Assembly: GCF_910592395.1 (NCBI RefSeq)
Contig: NC_088310.1
Coordinates: forward strand, 27,173,491 to 27,237,490
Direction: 5' to 3'
Length of the DNA stretch: 64,000 nt
From: Lineus longissimus
Taxonomy: Eukaryota > Nemertea > Pilidiophora > Heteronemertea > Lineidae
Under the pieces are notes generated by a model, which saw only the letters and a list, made by a program, of their open reading frames with translations, made no database searches and was not told the origin of the DNA. Numbering within the stretch: position 1 is the stretch's first letter; each line of letters starts with the position of its first letter. Made by a program: the position numbers and the translations under genes. Below are positions 15,201 through 25,880 of this stretch, one piece after another.

Positions 15201-15489
15201 TGTTCAAATTGATCTTACCTGCTCAGTATGTGTTGAGAGGACTTGTAAGAAGTCATCAGGACTCCATGTCTTCTTGGCCATTGATGCATCAACATCGACC
15301 TTCCGAGCTTTATCAACCATCTGGCAGTATGTTTCATAGTTCTGAAAACAATAAGATAGTCTTTAGTATAGTTAGCATAACGAATCCCAAGGAGGAGTGC
15401 AAACATTCAAGGACCAAGGATTAGATTTGGCATCATGACAGACAAAAGAGCAGGAGCTAAAAACTCAATTTGTTTAAACAGTTGACACA

Positions 15490-15525
<36 letters not shown>

Positions 15526-18500
15526 CAACAAGAACAAACCTTTGAGAACTCCTCAACGCTATCCAAAGTCTCTTCTAAATACTCCATGACTTCTGTGACA
15601 ATAGCTTGATAGTCTGGGTCATCACCGAACAGCATTTGTTTATTTGGCCAAGGCACAACCACCTTGTCTTCATCCTCCTCCTGGTCGATGTTCAACTTGA
15701 GATCGAATGGGGTGGCGGAGCAAAAGACGGCTAGGCGAGGCTCTCGGAGCATTGAGACAACTTGACCTGAAGGGAAGAGTTTATCAATACAAGATTTGTT
15801 CACTGAGTATCCTGGCAGAGGGTAGTTTAATTCATACTTTGCATTCAATTCTGAATTCTCGTTGCAGTTGACTCAGTTTAAGTCAGGATCTTTATGACAC
15901 CATAAATGTTCAAAACAAGAAACTGCCTGGTACAATGAGAAGATCAAAGGTTCTACACATGGTGGAACTGTCCTTTAGGACATTAACAAGTTGTAAGGTT
16001 CTCTCTATGGCGACTAGGAGACAACACATCTTCAGGCTTCATTTGCACACACCTCTCTGCAACACTGGTAAGCGTTGCAAATACCTACCGACTGTGTTCT
16101 CAAATGTTTGTACAACAGTTCTGATGCCGTTCTTGAAATCATTCGCGGTTGGTGAGAGCAACACAGCTGACTTTCCATACTGGATACTGCTCTTGCCGGA
16201 TGGCGTCTTTTCACTGCAAATGAATAATGCAACAGAAACTTTCATCATGAAACAGATTCTTCATTAGAGTGAAACATGGTAAGCTTTGTTTTACGGACGA
16301 ATTTCCTGATATCAAGAATGAATACAGAGTAAGAATGTTGAAAATAGAATAGAATAAGAGCTTAGAAGATATTTGTGAACTCACAGCTCATTATAGGCAT
16401 ATGGTGTGTTTGCATCCTTTGCAGATGGACTGTCTTCTTCATCTGATGCACTCTCCTCAGATTCTGTTTCTGACTCTGCAAAAAAAATCATTTTTCAACA
16501 TTATTGCATTTATGCATTATATAGGCTTATGAACTGGGTCTTTGGCTAGGTCTAACATTTCATAAAAGTTTATCTAAGGAGAGGAACTGGCCTAAAGTCA
16601 CAAGAAAAGAATGGAGCAACTCACCAGCAGAAAGTTCAGGTTCATCAGGAAATGATACCACTTTCTTATCAGAACCACTCGCAGTGACATCGACGTTGAT
16701 CACACCTCGTTTGACCGAACAGCGTCTGCTGATGATTGGTGCTGGCACGTTCAGGACCAACTGAAGGGAGAAGACTGGTTCCGGTGGTTCCTCAACATCA
16801 TCCTGGTGTTTGATCTCTTCCAGGACCTAGCCAGAAACATTAACAGTTATGACAAAAGTTTGAAAGATGAGTTGTGTGCCAGAGCCATGTGAACCTAGAG
16901 GTTTAAATGCAACAATAATAGATGCGGGCTGTCTTTTCCTTCTAATGAAGAGCAGACTGAGATGCACTTGCCCATAACAGGCAACAAGTAGCAATCAAAG
17001 TGATATGCACAAACGCAGAAGAAATCTTACATCATCTGCATCAGGAATTACAGTGAGCACCTCCTTCTTGTCAAAGTCAAATCGTGGAATCCTATATTTG
17101 GTTGAGCGTGCCTCGTCTTCTTCTTCCTTCTTCTTGCGTACCCTCTCCCAGCGGAGCTGCAGCTCCTTTAGTTTCTCATCCTCGGTTAGTTCTCTCTTCT
17201 CACTTACACTTCTCAGGCTGAAATACGAAATGATGACTTTATTTTCTAGAGTTTAAGATTATGAATCCTTTCGCTTGAGTCTGTTGCAAATAACCCTCCC
17301 GACAAGAGAAGCAATAACTGTTTTGAAACCTACCTTTTTGACCTGGATGTAAGAGATGATGAGATAGTTCCCCTGGACGTTGTGGTTCCTTCTGAACCAC
17401 TGTCATCAGCATCCATCTGTTACAAGAGAATGAGGTGAAGTTAGCAAAGAGCGTTAAAGATGGAGTCCAGCAAGACCACAGACCATAAACGGTGCAAAAC
17501 AAATCGAACGGGAATATCACAAGAGCAAAATGTAGAAGAAGAATGCCAACTCACCAATGCCTCATCATCATCCAGGCCTTCTTCCTCTATTTCCAGCCTC
17601 TCTCCCATCCTGAATGACGCGGCGAAAAACTGCAGCAGGACCTTGACGGCCGTGTTGACAAGCCGCTGCAGCAGCTCAAGGATCAGGTTGTCGATTGCCC
17701 GAAGGAAGTCTGCCAAGCGGGCAAGGACCTTCCGCCACTCGGCTATCTGGGCAAAGTAAGGCTTGTCGGCTGAAATATGCATAGGAAGGTTACACATGTG
17801 GAAGTGTAAACCAGTTGTACAATGATCAAAGTCATCAGGTATGTATTGTATGTTGTTTAGGTTGAGACCAGGAAAAGTTTTGCCATTGGAGGGGAATGAG
17901 GGCAAAGTCATGGCAAGGCCCAATTTGTTATCATTATCAACTCTAATACCAACCTTTGGCCTTCTTTCCAACTGCATTCTTGCCTTTTTTCCCCGGCTCC
18001 TCTATCTTGACTTTCTTGGCTTGTGCCGTCTGCCGGATTCCTTGAGTCACACCTTCCATTTCCGCGACACTCTGGAAATGATAAATATTAGATGAATCAG
18101 CCAAGACTTTCCACACTAGAGATGATTCAATCATGTGAAAAATGACCTCAATATGGGGAAACACTGGATATCTCGGCGTCAGCCAAAGAAGTAAACTCTT
18201 AGTGATTAAAAGTATAACACCAAGAAGTAATACATACCGTGCAAGACTCCCAAACGACATCGACTACGTTTTTCCTCAGCGCGTTCAACTGCTCAAGCGC
18301 ATGCTCCCCTTGTTTACGCTGTACCTCCATGAACTCAGGTAACGTCTGCATGATGGATTTATCAACGTTGACCAGGATGATTGCAGCATGACCTGTACCA
18401 AAGCCATCCAGGCTCCCAGAGGCTGCTTCACACATGCCTCGCACATGCAGGATACAACCCTGAAGAATCTCATTGGCGGTAAACAGACGCTTCGTCAATA

Positions 18501-20743
18501 TCGCCCTAAAGAAAAAAATAGTTTATCCCAAGTTCAAAGTACCATGTACCGGTAATGTGACTGACTGTGCTACCGACAATCCCCCATTTCTTGCAACTAA
18601 ACTTAGTAATAAGGTGGACAGACGAATACAGTCTACTGCTCACAGAAAGGAAAACTTACTGTGTGTCATCTCAGACAATCCCCCATTTCTTGCAACTGAA
18701 CTTAGTAATAAGGAGGACAGACAAATACAGTCTACTGCTCACAGAAAGGAAAACTTACTGTGTGTCATCGTTCTTCAGCTGTCGCATGTTATGCCGCCAC
18801 AAGAAGTAACTCTTTCTTAATCTGAAACAAAATAACTTCGATGTTGAGCAAACATGAACATTTACTGAAGACAAGAATGTATGTTTGATGCCTGGCACAG
18901 TGCATAACCTCAGTATTCACTGAGCATCCTTTGATGCAGAACAATAAAGCAAACATTGCAGCATTCACTTGAACATCACTTAATTCACAATATTACGTCC
19001 TCCCTAGTCGCTTAGTTATCTGTGGCAGAGGCGTTCTTTTGTAACAGATGGATAAACAGTTTCAATCTGCACTACCTACCTGAATTTGGCAAAGAAAGGT
19101 ATTTTACAGATGACATCGCCGAGTCTCTTTTCCCACAACCACAACAACACGGATGTGCGATTAGATTCATCACTATTGGTCCCTTGGATGCACTGGAAAT
19201 GGACAAAACATTCAACAATTTGCTGCTGTTCAATTACAAGAACAAGCTGATCAAAGAATGGAGAGAGGAAAACAATGGTGAGGACCCTCACACTGAAAAC
19301 ATCACCGAGACACCAAGTCACCCAAGACAGAGAGCAACAGGTGATGATCTACTGTCTACGATCAGGTCTTTACCCCCTTGAGAAACAGCATCACGATTGG
19401 GCTTATTCAACCTTCTAATCCCCTCTTACCTGTGTAATGGAGGAGGCACTGACAGTCCAATACACCTGGCACATCCTTGCCTCATTTGGCGAGACAACCT
19501 GCAGATCATACGGGTCATATTTTGCCGTACTTTGGAGCCGATTTCTTGGCAAACAATAGACAAATTGACCATTGTCTTCTTTCCTGGGGAGATTTTCTGC
19601 CACGCCCTTGTGAAGATTGACAACCTCCTCCTCAAGCCTCTGTTTTTCTTCCGTCTCTTCTTCAGTCAATCTCTCACTACTTTGAACAAACGGCTGTAAA
19701 TATAATGAAATGGCCAGGGCCATTGTGCTCACCTCATGTGGAGGAAAGATGGATAAAGAGCATGGTCTTGTGTCATGTAGTGTTAGGTTTGATGTAGGTC
19801 CAAGCAATTACAATTTCCCCAAAATGGCCAATTTACAGTACATTCGACCTCTGTGACCTTGAAAAGTAGGTCAAATCAAAGTAGACCCGGGTTACACATT
19901 GAATGGTTGTTAGAATTAGATGTACCTATGATATAAAATTGGTGCCAATCGGGCAAGTCATTACTAGGAATAATGGCATTTTGAAGAATTTAGGATTTGG
20001 CCCCCTCCCTGGAGGCCAAACGGCAAATCAGATCGCACCAAACTTCGGTACCTGAGATCACCTGACCAAGGGGTACATGTGTACTTAATTTGTGATCAAT
20101 AGTCATTGCAGTTAAGAAACGTGCCATAGTAACGGCCTGACGGCGAATTTACGCCATTTGACCTCTGTGACCTTGACAAGAAGGTCAAATTAAAAACCTG
20201 TGCGACATATACTGTATGGTGGTTAGATGTACCCATGATATCAAATTGGTGGCAATTGGGCAAGAAGTTAAGGAATAATCTCATTTTTAAGGTTTTTGGA
20301 TTTTGCCCCCTGGTGGTCAAGTGGTGAATCATATTGGACCAAACTTTGGTCCCCGAGATCACCTGACTAAGGGGTAAATGTGTACCAAATTTGGTATCAA
20401 TAGTCATTGCAGTTTAGAAACGTGCCATCGTTACATCCTAACGGCTAATTTACACCATTTGACCTCTGTGACCTTGAAAAGGAGGTCAAATCAAAAACCC
20501 GGAGGATATATGATGCACCTTTGCTAGAAGTACCTACCATATTTTTTTCAAAATTTCCCGACTACTATTAATGGAGATATTGCATATTTTCACTTTTAAC
20601 GTTTGGCCCCCTGGTGGCCAAACCATGAAACGAATCGGACCGAAACTTGGTCTCCCAGGTGTCATTACATAAGGGTACATGTGTACCAAGTTTCAACTCA
20701 ATAGCTCTAACAGTTACGAAACGTGCCCTGCTAACGGACGACG

Positions 20744-20796
<53 letters not shown>

Positions 20797-23700
20797 CGAC
20801 GACGACGACGACGACGACGACGGACGACGGACGCCACGGTATGGGATAAGCTCACATCTGCTAAGAGGTGAGCTAAAAAGGTGACCTGTTCCAGGGTCCT
20901 GCAAATTAGCCAGATTTCTCTCCTGGTCTTCCCTTTGATTAAGCAAAGCCATGCCTCTTGCTGTGAGTGTGATACTGGCCTAAATAGTTTATTTTAATTC
21001 ATGCTCCCAGCTCCTCAGGAAATCAAGGAGTATTGTTCAGTACCACTCAATTGCTTACCACAATGATACAAAAAGTTGTATCTTATGGAGATGCTTAACA
21101 TCACTTGCCCCATATCACAATCTAGATCTTGTGTCTCCAGGGCCTCATCAAAGCTTATAGCTCAATACTTCTCATTTGCACACACTGACAAGCTGAATTT
21201 CAATTTACATTGATGAATTAATTGCTGTATAACTTGACTAACTAATGAAACTTACACCTGCATCAAACGCCATACCATCATCTGGGTCTTCACCTTCAAG
21301 GATTAACAGTGACCGCATCTGCTCTCTGCAGGCCGGACCATGACGAGGAAGCTCCGTCTTCCAATTTAGTTTCCTCCGCATCTCAGTGATGTGCCAGATT
21401 GCATCATCATTTTCAGGTGCTTAGTAAAGGGGAAAGAAACTTTGATTTAATTTTGACAAAGTATTAACTTGGGTTAATAAATAATTGTTCCAAAAAGTAT
21501 CAAAAGATAAAAATTAAAAATGGTGTCAGTCTATCAATCTGGAATAAAGTGCTTTTTCGCTAGCTTTCAAACAAATGGTCAAGTTAGCATTGAAAATTAT
21601 TACATTTTTTAGAAAATAACAACATCCAGTACTTTAGAAGAGACCAGTATTGGGAAAGAACGACTGATAGTGATGCCATCTGTGCTTTTTGGTGAAATAT
21701 GAGATGTGATTGCTCTGTAAAATGGTGATCAAAAGGCACATGCAACTAAAGGCTTTCACAGTCAATAAGATTAATCTTTTAGATGTACCAAAGTATAACA
21801 GATGCAAGAGTAAAAACTGATAGAAATGGACATATCATTTGCTGTGTAATACTAAAACGGGGACAAGGCAATCCCTTGAAATAGAACATATGCCAATAAA
21901 TGGCATTAGATTTAGCAGTGAAAATATGAAAATAAAAGTGTTGGAAAAGGTATCTCAATGTAATGATAAGAAAATCTGCAGATCAAAGAGGAAAGTGCTG
22001 GGTGGATGATATGAATGCTCCTTACCTACTACCAGGGGGTATAAACATATTGTGTGTCCTTTAGTTCGAAAAGAGAACATTATCAATGCCTTAACTGAAA
22101 AGTCATGTTTCGGAGAAAAAAATTTTTCTGAACCTTTTTCTCATTTGATGATTTTCCCCTCAAAATCAAAAAAAAATTTCCTAAAAATTTTTTTTTTCGT
22201 GCAATTTGCGAAATCCACAAAAATAACTATGTGTGAAAATCTCGTGGTTTACAGTATGGCTAGAAGGTGGCTGCAATTATGTTTCATTCAAGCATTTCAA
22301 TAGCAAAACAATGCAAGGATCAATTGATAATAGCTACTGGGCAGTATTGCTAGTTTTATTGAGAACAAGGACAATGGCCAAGGGACAATGGCTCAATGAA
22401 AGAGATTGGATCACATGACTTTGACCCTTTTATATGGTAGTGTAAAACATCTGTGAGCTTGGGTCACATGACTTTGACATCCAATTGACCAATTAGCTCC
22501 AACAGTTTTGGGGGTCAGTCCATGCTTTGCATTGGACTAAAGTGTGTGTGAAAATGAGTGTCTCTAAAAAAGGGCCTCCTTCAATTTTGGATTTATTAGC
22601 CAAGGGATTATACTTTCCATAGCCACAACCACCCCAAGTGGAGTAAGTAATATTTCTTGTATCCATTTATAGATTAGTTAAAATTTACAATCCCTGATCA
22701 GAAATGTGTAGTTTGATCACATTCAAAATTCAACTGTAAATCTATTGAGCAATGGCAATTGTTTCATCAAATGATGACCTTTTTTGAGCAATGATCGGAG
22801 ACTGTAAACTCGTTTCATACTGAAATTGATGTATCATAAGCCAAACAAAAGATTGTTTAGAATGTTTTGAATTTTTAAAATTTCCAAATTTTCATCAAAC
22901 ATACCTTCATCGTCATAGATATTCTTCTTGAGATAGGTCAAAACAAGAGAAGGATCTTGGGTAATTTTGGCCGACTGTACACGTCTCGGCTTCTGTTTCT
23001 CAAAAGAAGGCCGTCGTTCTCGCGCCGTGCCTGGTGCAGGTGGTAAGGCGGCACCACCACCTGGTCTTTCAAGGGGGGCAGGCATCCTCCTCCTCTCAAA
23101 AAGCATCTGGGTTTGCCCAACATCTTCTGCTGCCGGCACTGCTGAGGTTTCTGTAATTCAGGATTCAGGTTTCAACATGTTATGAGCAAATGGTCAAAAA
23201 CAAACACCTCAGCAGAAACTGTTGATTCGAAATGGATTTTGGAGGATGTCTTCTATGATTTTGATGTATTTTTAACCAACACTAATCTGACATTGACAGA
23301 TTGCCATACATTTGTGATAAAGTCATCATTACAAACTGAGGTTAAAATTTACAATCCCCGATCGGAAATGACGTAGTTTGATCGCATTCAACTATATATC
23401 CATTGAACAGTGCCAGGTGCTTCGTTAGTCAACCGATGACCTTTTTTTGGGGTGTGATCGGGGATTGTAAACTCGTTCCCAAACTGATTTGCTTTACCTT
23501 TCTCATCTAATTCTATGTTGGGTAAGGGTGATCTAAGTTTACTCGGTTCCAACTTGGGCAATCTGAAGAAGAAATTGAATGACTTCAACAGCTGTCAATC
23601 ATTACACATAGAAACTGTAAACAAGCTCTTCGTCAAGAATGTTACTACACTAGACTAAAAGTCTGAAATTCAAACAATGTAATACTAAATGACTAAAGAA

Positions 23701-24800
23701 CTTTCTCACATGAGCCAGGAACCTGAAGATCCGAGTCAGTGAGAGAGCCGATATGTAAAACCGATGAAGTTTAACCCTACCTATTAAGTGGAAGAATCTG
23801 CTGACTTGGACTCTGTCTGTCATATTTGTTTTTGATAACATTCTGGCGATCAGCATAATCCCGCTTGAATAATGTTGTTCTGAATGCAGACCCAGAACCC
23901 GTTTCAGCAGCTTTGGGAGGATGGGGCTGAAAAGTTGAGCGATCCATAGAATCATCATCATCATAATCACCGTATGCGATCCCAGGGCATCATTACTGCA
24001 GGATCATGCTCAGATTCAGAAGCATTTCATTACAACAAATGCAATTCAAAAGTTCCAATGACATAATCCCCCTCAACTCATTTCAAAACAAACAAAAGAT
24101 CAAATTTATAGGTATAACATTTCACTCAGTGAACATTCAGACCTTATGATAATGTCATAAACTTAATGACCCTTACAGCTAAGAATTTCAACTTAGCACT
24201 AAAATTTCAAACCTGTAATTCCTGATTTGCTCCAACTGATGGAATGATGTTCCTATAAACTTGGGCCATCTCTGGTCTATCATAGAGCCTGGCCAGCATG
24301 TGTTTGCCCTGAAGTTTTGGTGGAAGTTGTGACAAGTCTTTGTCTTCAACATTTTCATTTTGGATGTTCAGTAACTTGACAGGTTGTCGGACAGGTGTGT
24401 GAGGGCTGGATAGGCCATCTTGTTCAGGAAAGACCATCGGTTTTCTGCTTCCGGAGAAGGGTCGAGAAAAATTTCTCCTGAAATTAAGTGAAATTGAAAA
24501 GTGAAAAAACAAAGAATATCAAGCAGTGTCATACAAAATTGCTCCTGTGACAGTCTGGCAAGTAATATCTTCTGATAGATCTGCAGGGCATGAAACAGAA
24601 TCAATCTGTACATGTACATGTGTGTATGTTATTGTAGGCCTATACTGTAGTCTGTATACACTCGGTGTGTACAATGTCATGATGTACTGCCTACTCAATT
24701 TTTTTACAGGTGAAAATCATGGCTTTCTTCACTCAATCTAAAACAAATTTCTCAAAATAGGCATGAGAAGTTGAGAGCAAGTGATCATCTACCGGTTCAT
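249..24800 (-). CDS. Axonemal dynein heavy chain, DNAH14/DNAH6-like (5' part; 3' end outside window)
   Basis: Force-generating heavy chain of an inner-arm type ciliary dynein. It hydrolyses ATP at AAA1 and walks on axonemal microtubules. The 49 exons read in one frame (about 3,092 codons). High-to-low examples: 24800-24793, 24477-24213, 23926-23781, 23562-23498, 23150-22905, 21419-21256, 19693-19430, 19192-19080, 18821-18759, 18505-18238, then down to 2068-1898, 1080-823 and 446-249. Walker A motifs: AAA1 AGPAGTGKT (~residue 1810, exon 10168-9937) with Walker [11 protein letters not shown] (exon 9724-9525); AAA2 GPTGGGKT (~2102, 8435-8193); AAA3 GESGVGKS (~2619, 4042-3866) with [14 protein letters not shown]4 GMDGTGKA (~3028, 446-249). 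The N-terminal piece IPFFAKFR...WRHNM aligns with the DNAH6/14 tail. The tail carries several charged low-complexity insertions. Stalk, AAA5-6 and C-terminus lie left of base 1. Family is certain. The DNAH14 versus DNAH6 choice and the 8-nt first exon are not. Confidence 0.93.
530..775. repeat. Interspersed SINE-like repeat in a dynein intron
   Basis: It contains a GAAT microsatellite, then TATAGGGCGCC...AAGGCGCC around a CGTGGTCCACCACG palindrome, a run of C bases (601-614), and a GTTCCACAGGTATGGGCCACAGC... stretch. I associate this pattern with dispersed repeats of many animals. It lies between dynein exons 823-1080 and 249-446. Family assignment is from memory and weak. Confidence 0.4.
7601..7624. 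repeat. (GAT)n microsatellite in dynein intron
   Basis: Eight perfect GAT triplets inside the 1.25 kb intron between exons 8435-8193 and 6939-6730. Confidence 0.95.
7701..7811. repeat. Inverted repeat with 38 bp arms, MITE-like
   Basis: The arms 7701-7738 (GGGTGATATGAATAAA...) and 7774-7811 are reverse complements at 36 of 38 positions, with a 35 bp loop. It lies in a dynein intron. The size and structure fit a miniature foldback element. Confidence 0.85.
15491..15525. repeat. (TGA)n microsatellite in dynein intron
   Basis: About eleven TGA/GAT triplets, just downstream (minus strand) of the exon ending at 15540. Confidence 0.95.
18575..18772. repeat. 99 bp tandem duplication spanning a dynein splice donor
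   Basis: Units 18575-18673 and 18674-18772 differ at only a few bases (period 99 from GACAATCCCCCATTTC to its copy). The second unit covers the last ~14 bases of the exon 18821-18759 and its GTAAGT donor. The first unit therefore carries a second copy of exon tail plus donor inside the intron. Confidence 0.9.
19830..20880. repeat. Tandem ~300 bp repeat array ending in (ACG)n and hairpin, in dynein intron
   Basis: GACCTCTGTGACCTTGA recurs at 19846, 20160 and 20461 (spacings 314 and 301 bp). Each unit also holds GGTCAAAT, a CCCCCTGG.GG.CAA box, GGGTACATGTGTAC and AAACGTGCC. The array ends in (ACG)n (about 20733-20830) and an AGCTCAC...GTGAGCT hairpin (20849-20874). It lies in the 19694-21255 dynein intron. 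Similar modules are, as I recall, dispersed in marine invertebrate genomes. Confidence 0.85.
20733..20830. repeat. (ACG)n microsatellite
   Basis: About 30 ACG triplets with a few ACGG or GCCG interruptions. It creates meaningless poly-Arg and poly-Ser frames on both strands. Confidence 0.97.
22684..22808. mobile_element. MITE copy 1 (degenerate inverted termini), dynein intron
   Basis: Starts TTTACAATCCCTGATC and ends GATCGGAGACTGTAAA. It is about 125 bp and clearly homologous over its length to the copy at 23348-23471 in the same orientation. The decayed termini suggest it is the older copy. Confidence 0.75.
23348..23471. mobile_element. MITE copy 2 with perfect 16 bp inverted termini, dynein intron
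   Basis: TTTACAATCCCCGATC at 23348-23363 is the exact reverse complement of GATCGGGGATTGTAAA at 23456-23471. Length is 124 bp, with no coding content. It sits on the other side of exon 23150-22905 from copy 1. Confidence 0.85.
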
Positions 24801-25440
24801 TCTGAATATCTGTGCACAAATTTGATATAAAAAGAGAATGCAGGTCCAAAACACATCATGTTATGGAAAGCTTTTGCTCCATGTTGTTTACATCCGCCAT
24901 GTTTAGCGACCCCTTCCCGAAATTCCGACAGCGGGAAATACAAATTTTATCTTGAATCCTGAAATTTTAAGTATATTCATTAAGGGCATTCTAGTAAAAA
25001 TGGTTGAGCCTTTACCTTTATAGTAAAGGTACATATTTTTAATAATGCATACAAAAGATAAGAGCATTTATTTTGCGGCTATATCCACGGTGAAGACGGA
25101 ACTCATACTTTGTAAAAAAAACTCCACGGCTGTGATGGAAATGGTAAAATCGTTAGAATCGCTTAACCAAAATAAAAAGTGAAAATCCAAAACACTTCAA
25201 TTTTGTCAACATTTCATTGATTTATCTCCCTTTACCATCGTTTAACCATTTGCGAATTCTATAGTAAGTCTGTAATGAAACTTTGGATAGTCTAGCTTGC
25301 CGAGAATAACAATTGATGGACTATCTTTCCGTTTACACTTTACAGTTTACCACCACCCGGCATGCATGATGCAATGTACTGCGTGCTATGTAGCACGATA
25401 CAAAGCTAAATGTGCACTGTAGCCTAGTCGTGGGTGGTGG

Positions 25441-25471
<31 letters not shown>

Positions 25472-25880
25472 GTAAACGGAAAGATAATACCTCGAATCAT
25501 AGAGTCCTTCACAAATGCGTGTGGCTGATTCCAACAAGGTTAATCTATTTTGTGTGGTAGCGGTCGGCCTGCCAACATTGGTAACAACCGAGTCCAAGGG
25601 CCAGGGTCAGATGAGACGGCATTAGTACTCGGTGCATAATGACAGCCTGCCCCTCTTCACTTTTGCACAGCTAGCAGCAGAGACAGAGATCAACTACCTA
25701 ACTAGTCGCCTCGCTTTGATCACCGATTGTGGAAAGTTTGGGAAAGGAAGTGTGGTGATTATCATTTCCTTGGCCTTGTAAGTCCTCTGGATAGGAATTG
25801 CAGTTGGATAGTCACTATTCATTACTGACAGTTCCTTGTTTCAGCTTAAATGGTGATATGCATAAGCACAAGAGATAAGA
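24801..25880. promoter_or_regulatory. Divergent intergenic region, dynein / KLHDC3
   Basis: 1.08 kb between the proposed dynein start (24800, minus) and KLHDC3 ATG (25881, plus). A CCGCCAT (YY1-like) lies at 24894-24900. I looked for an RFX X-box, expected for a ciliary gene, and found only a half-site-like GGTAAC near 25580. A terminal-inverted-repeat element occupies 25322-25486. Confidence 0.4.
25322..25486. mobile_element. 165 bp MITE-like element with perfect 17 bp inverted termini and internal (GGT)n
   Basis: TATCTTTCCGTTTACAC at 25322-25338 is exactly inverted at 25470-25486. Just inside are CCACCACCC on the left and a (GGT)n run (25432-25466) on the right, so the fold extends into the microsatellite. 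It lies between the divergent dynein and KLHDC3 genes. Confidence 0.8.

Noticed and set aside
19022-19381. 119-codon plus-strand open frame
   Set aside because: It overlaps, on the opposite strand, the dynein exon 19192-19080, which has correct splice sites, phase and the family motif IPFFAKFR. No domain is recognisable in the plus frame.
20568-20871. Open frames with poly-Arg and poly-Ser
   Set aside because: They are translations of the (ACG)n microsatellite.
25570-25590. RFX X-box for the ciliary dynein promoter
   Set aside because: Only the GGTAAC half is good. The left half (GCCAAC) does not match the palindrome.
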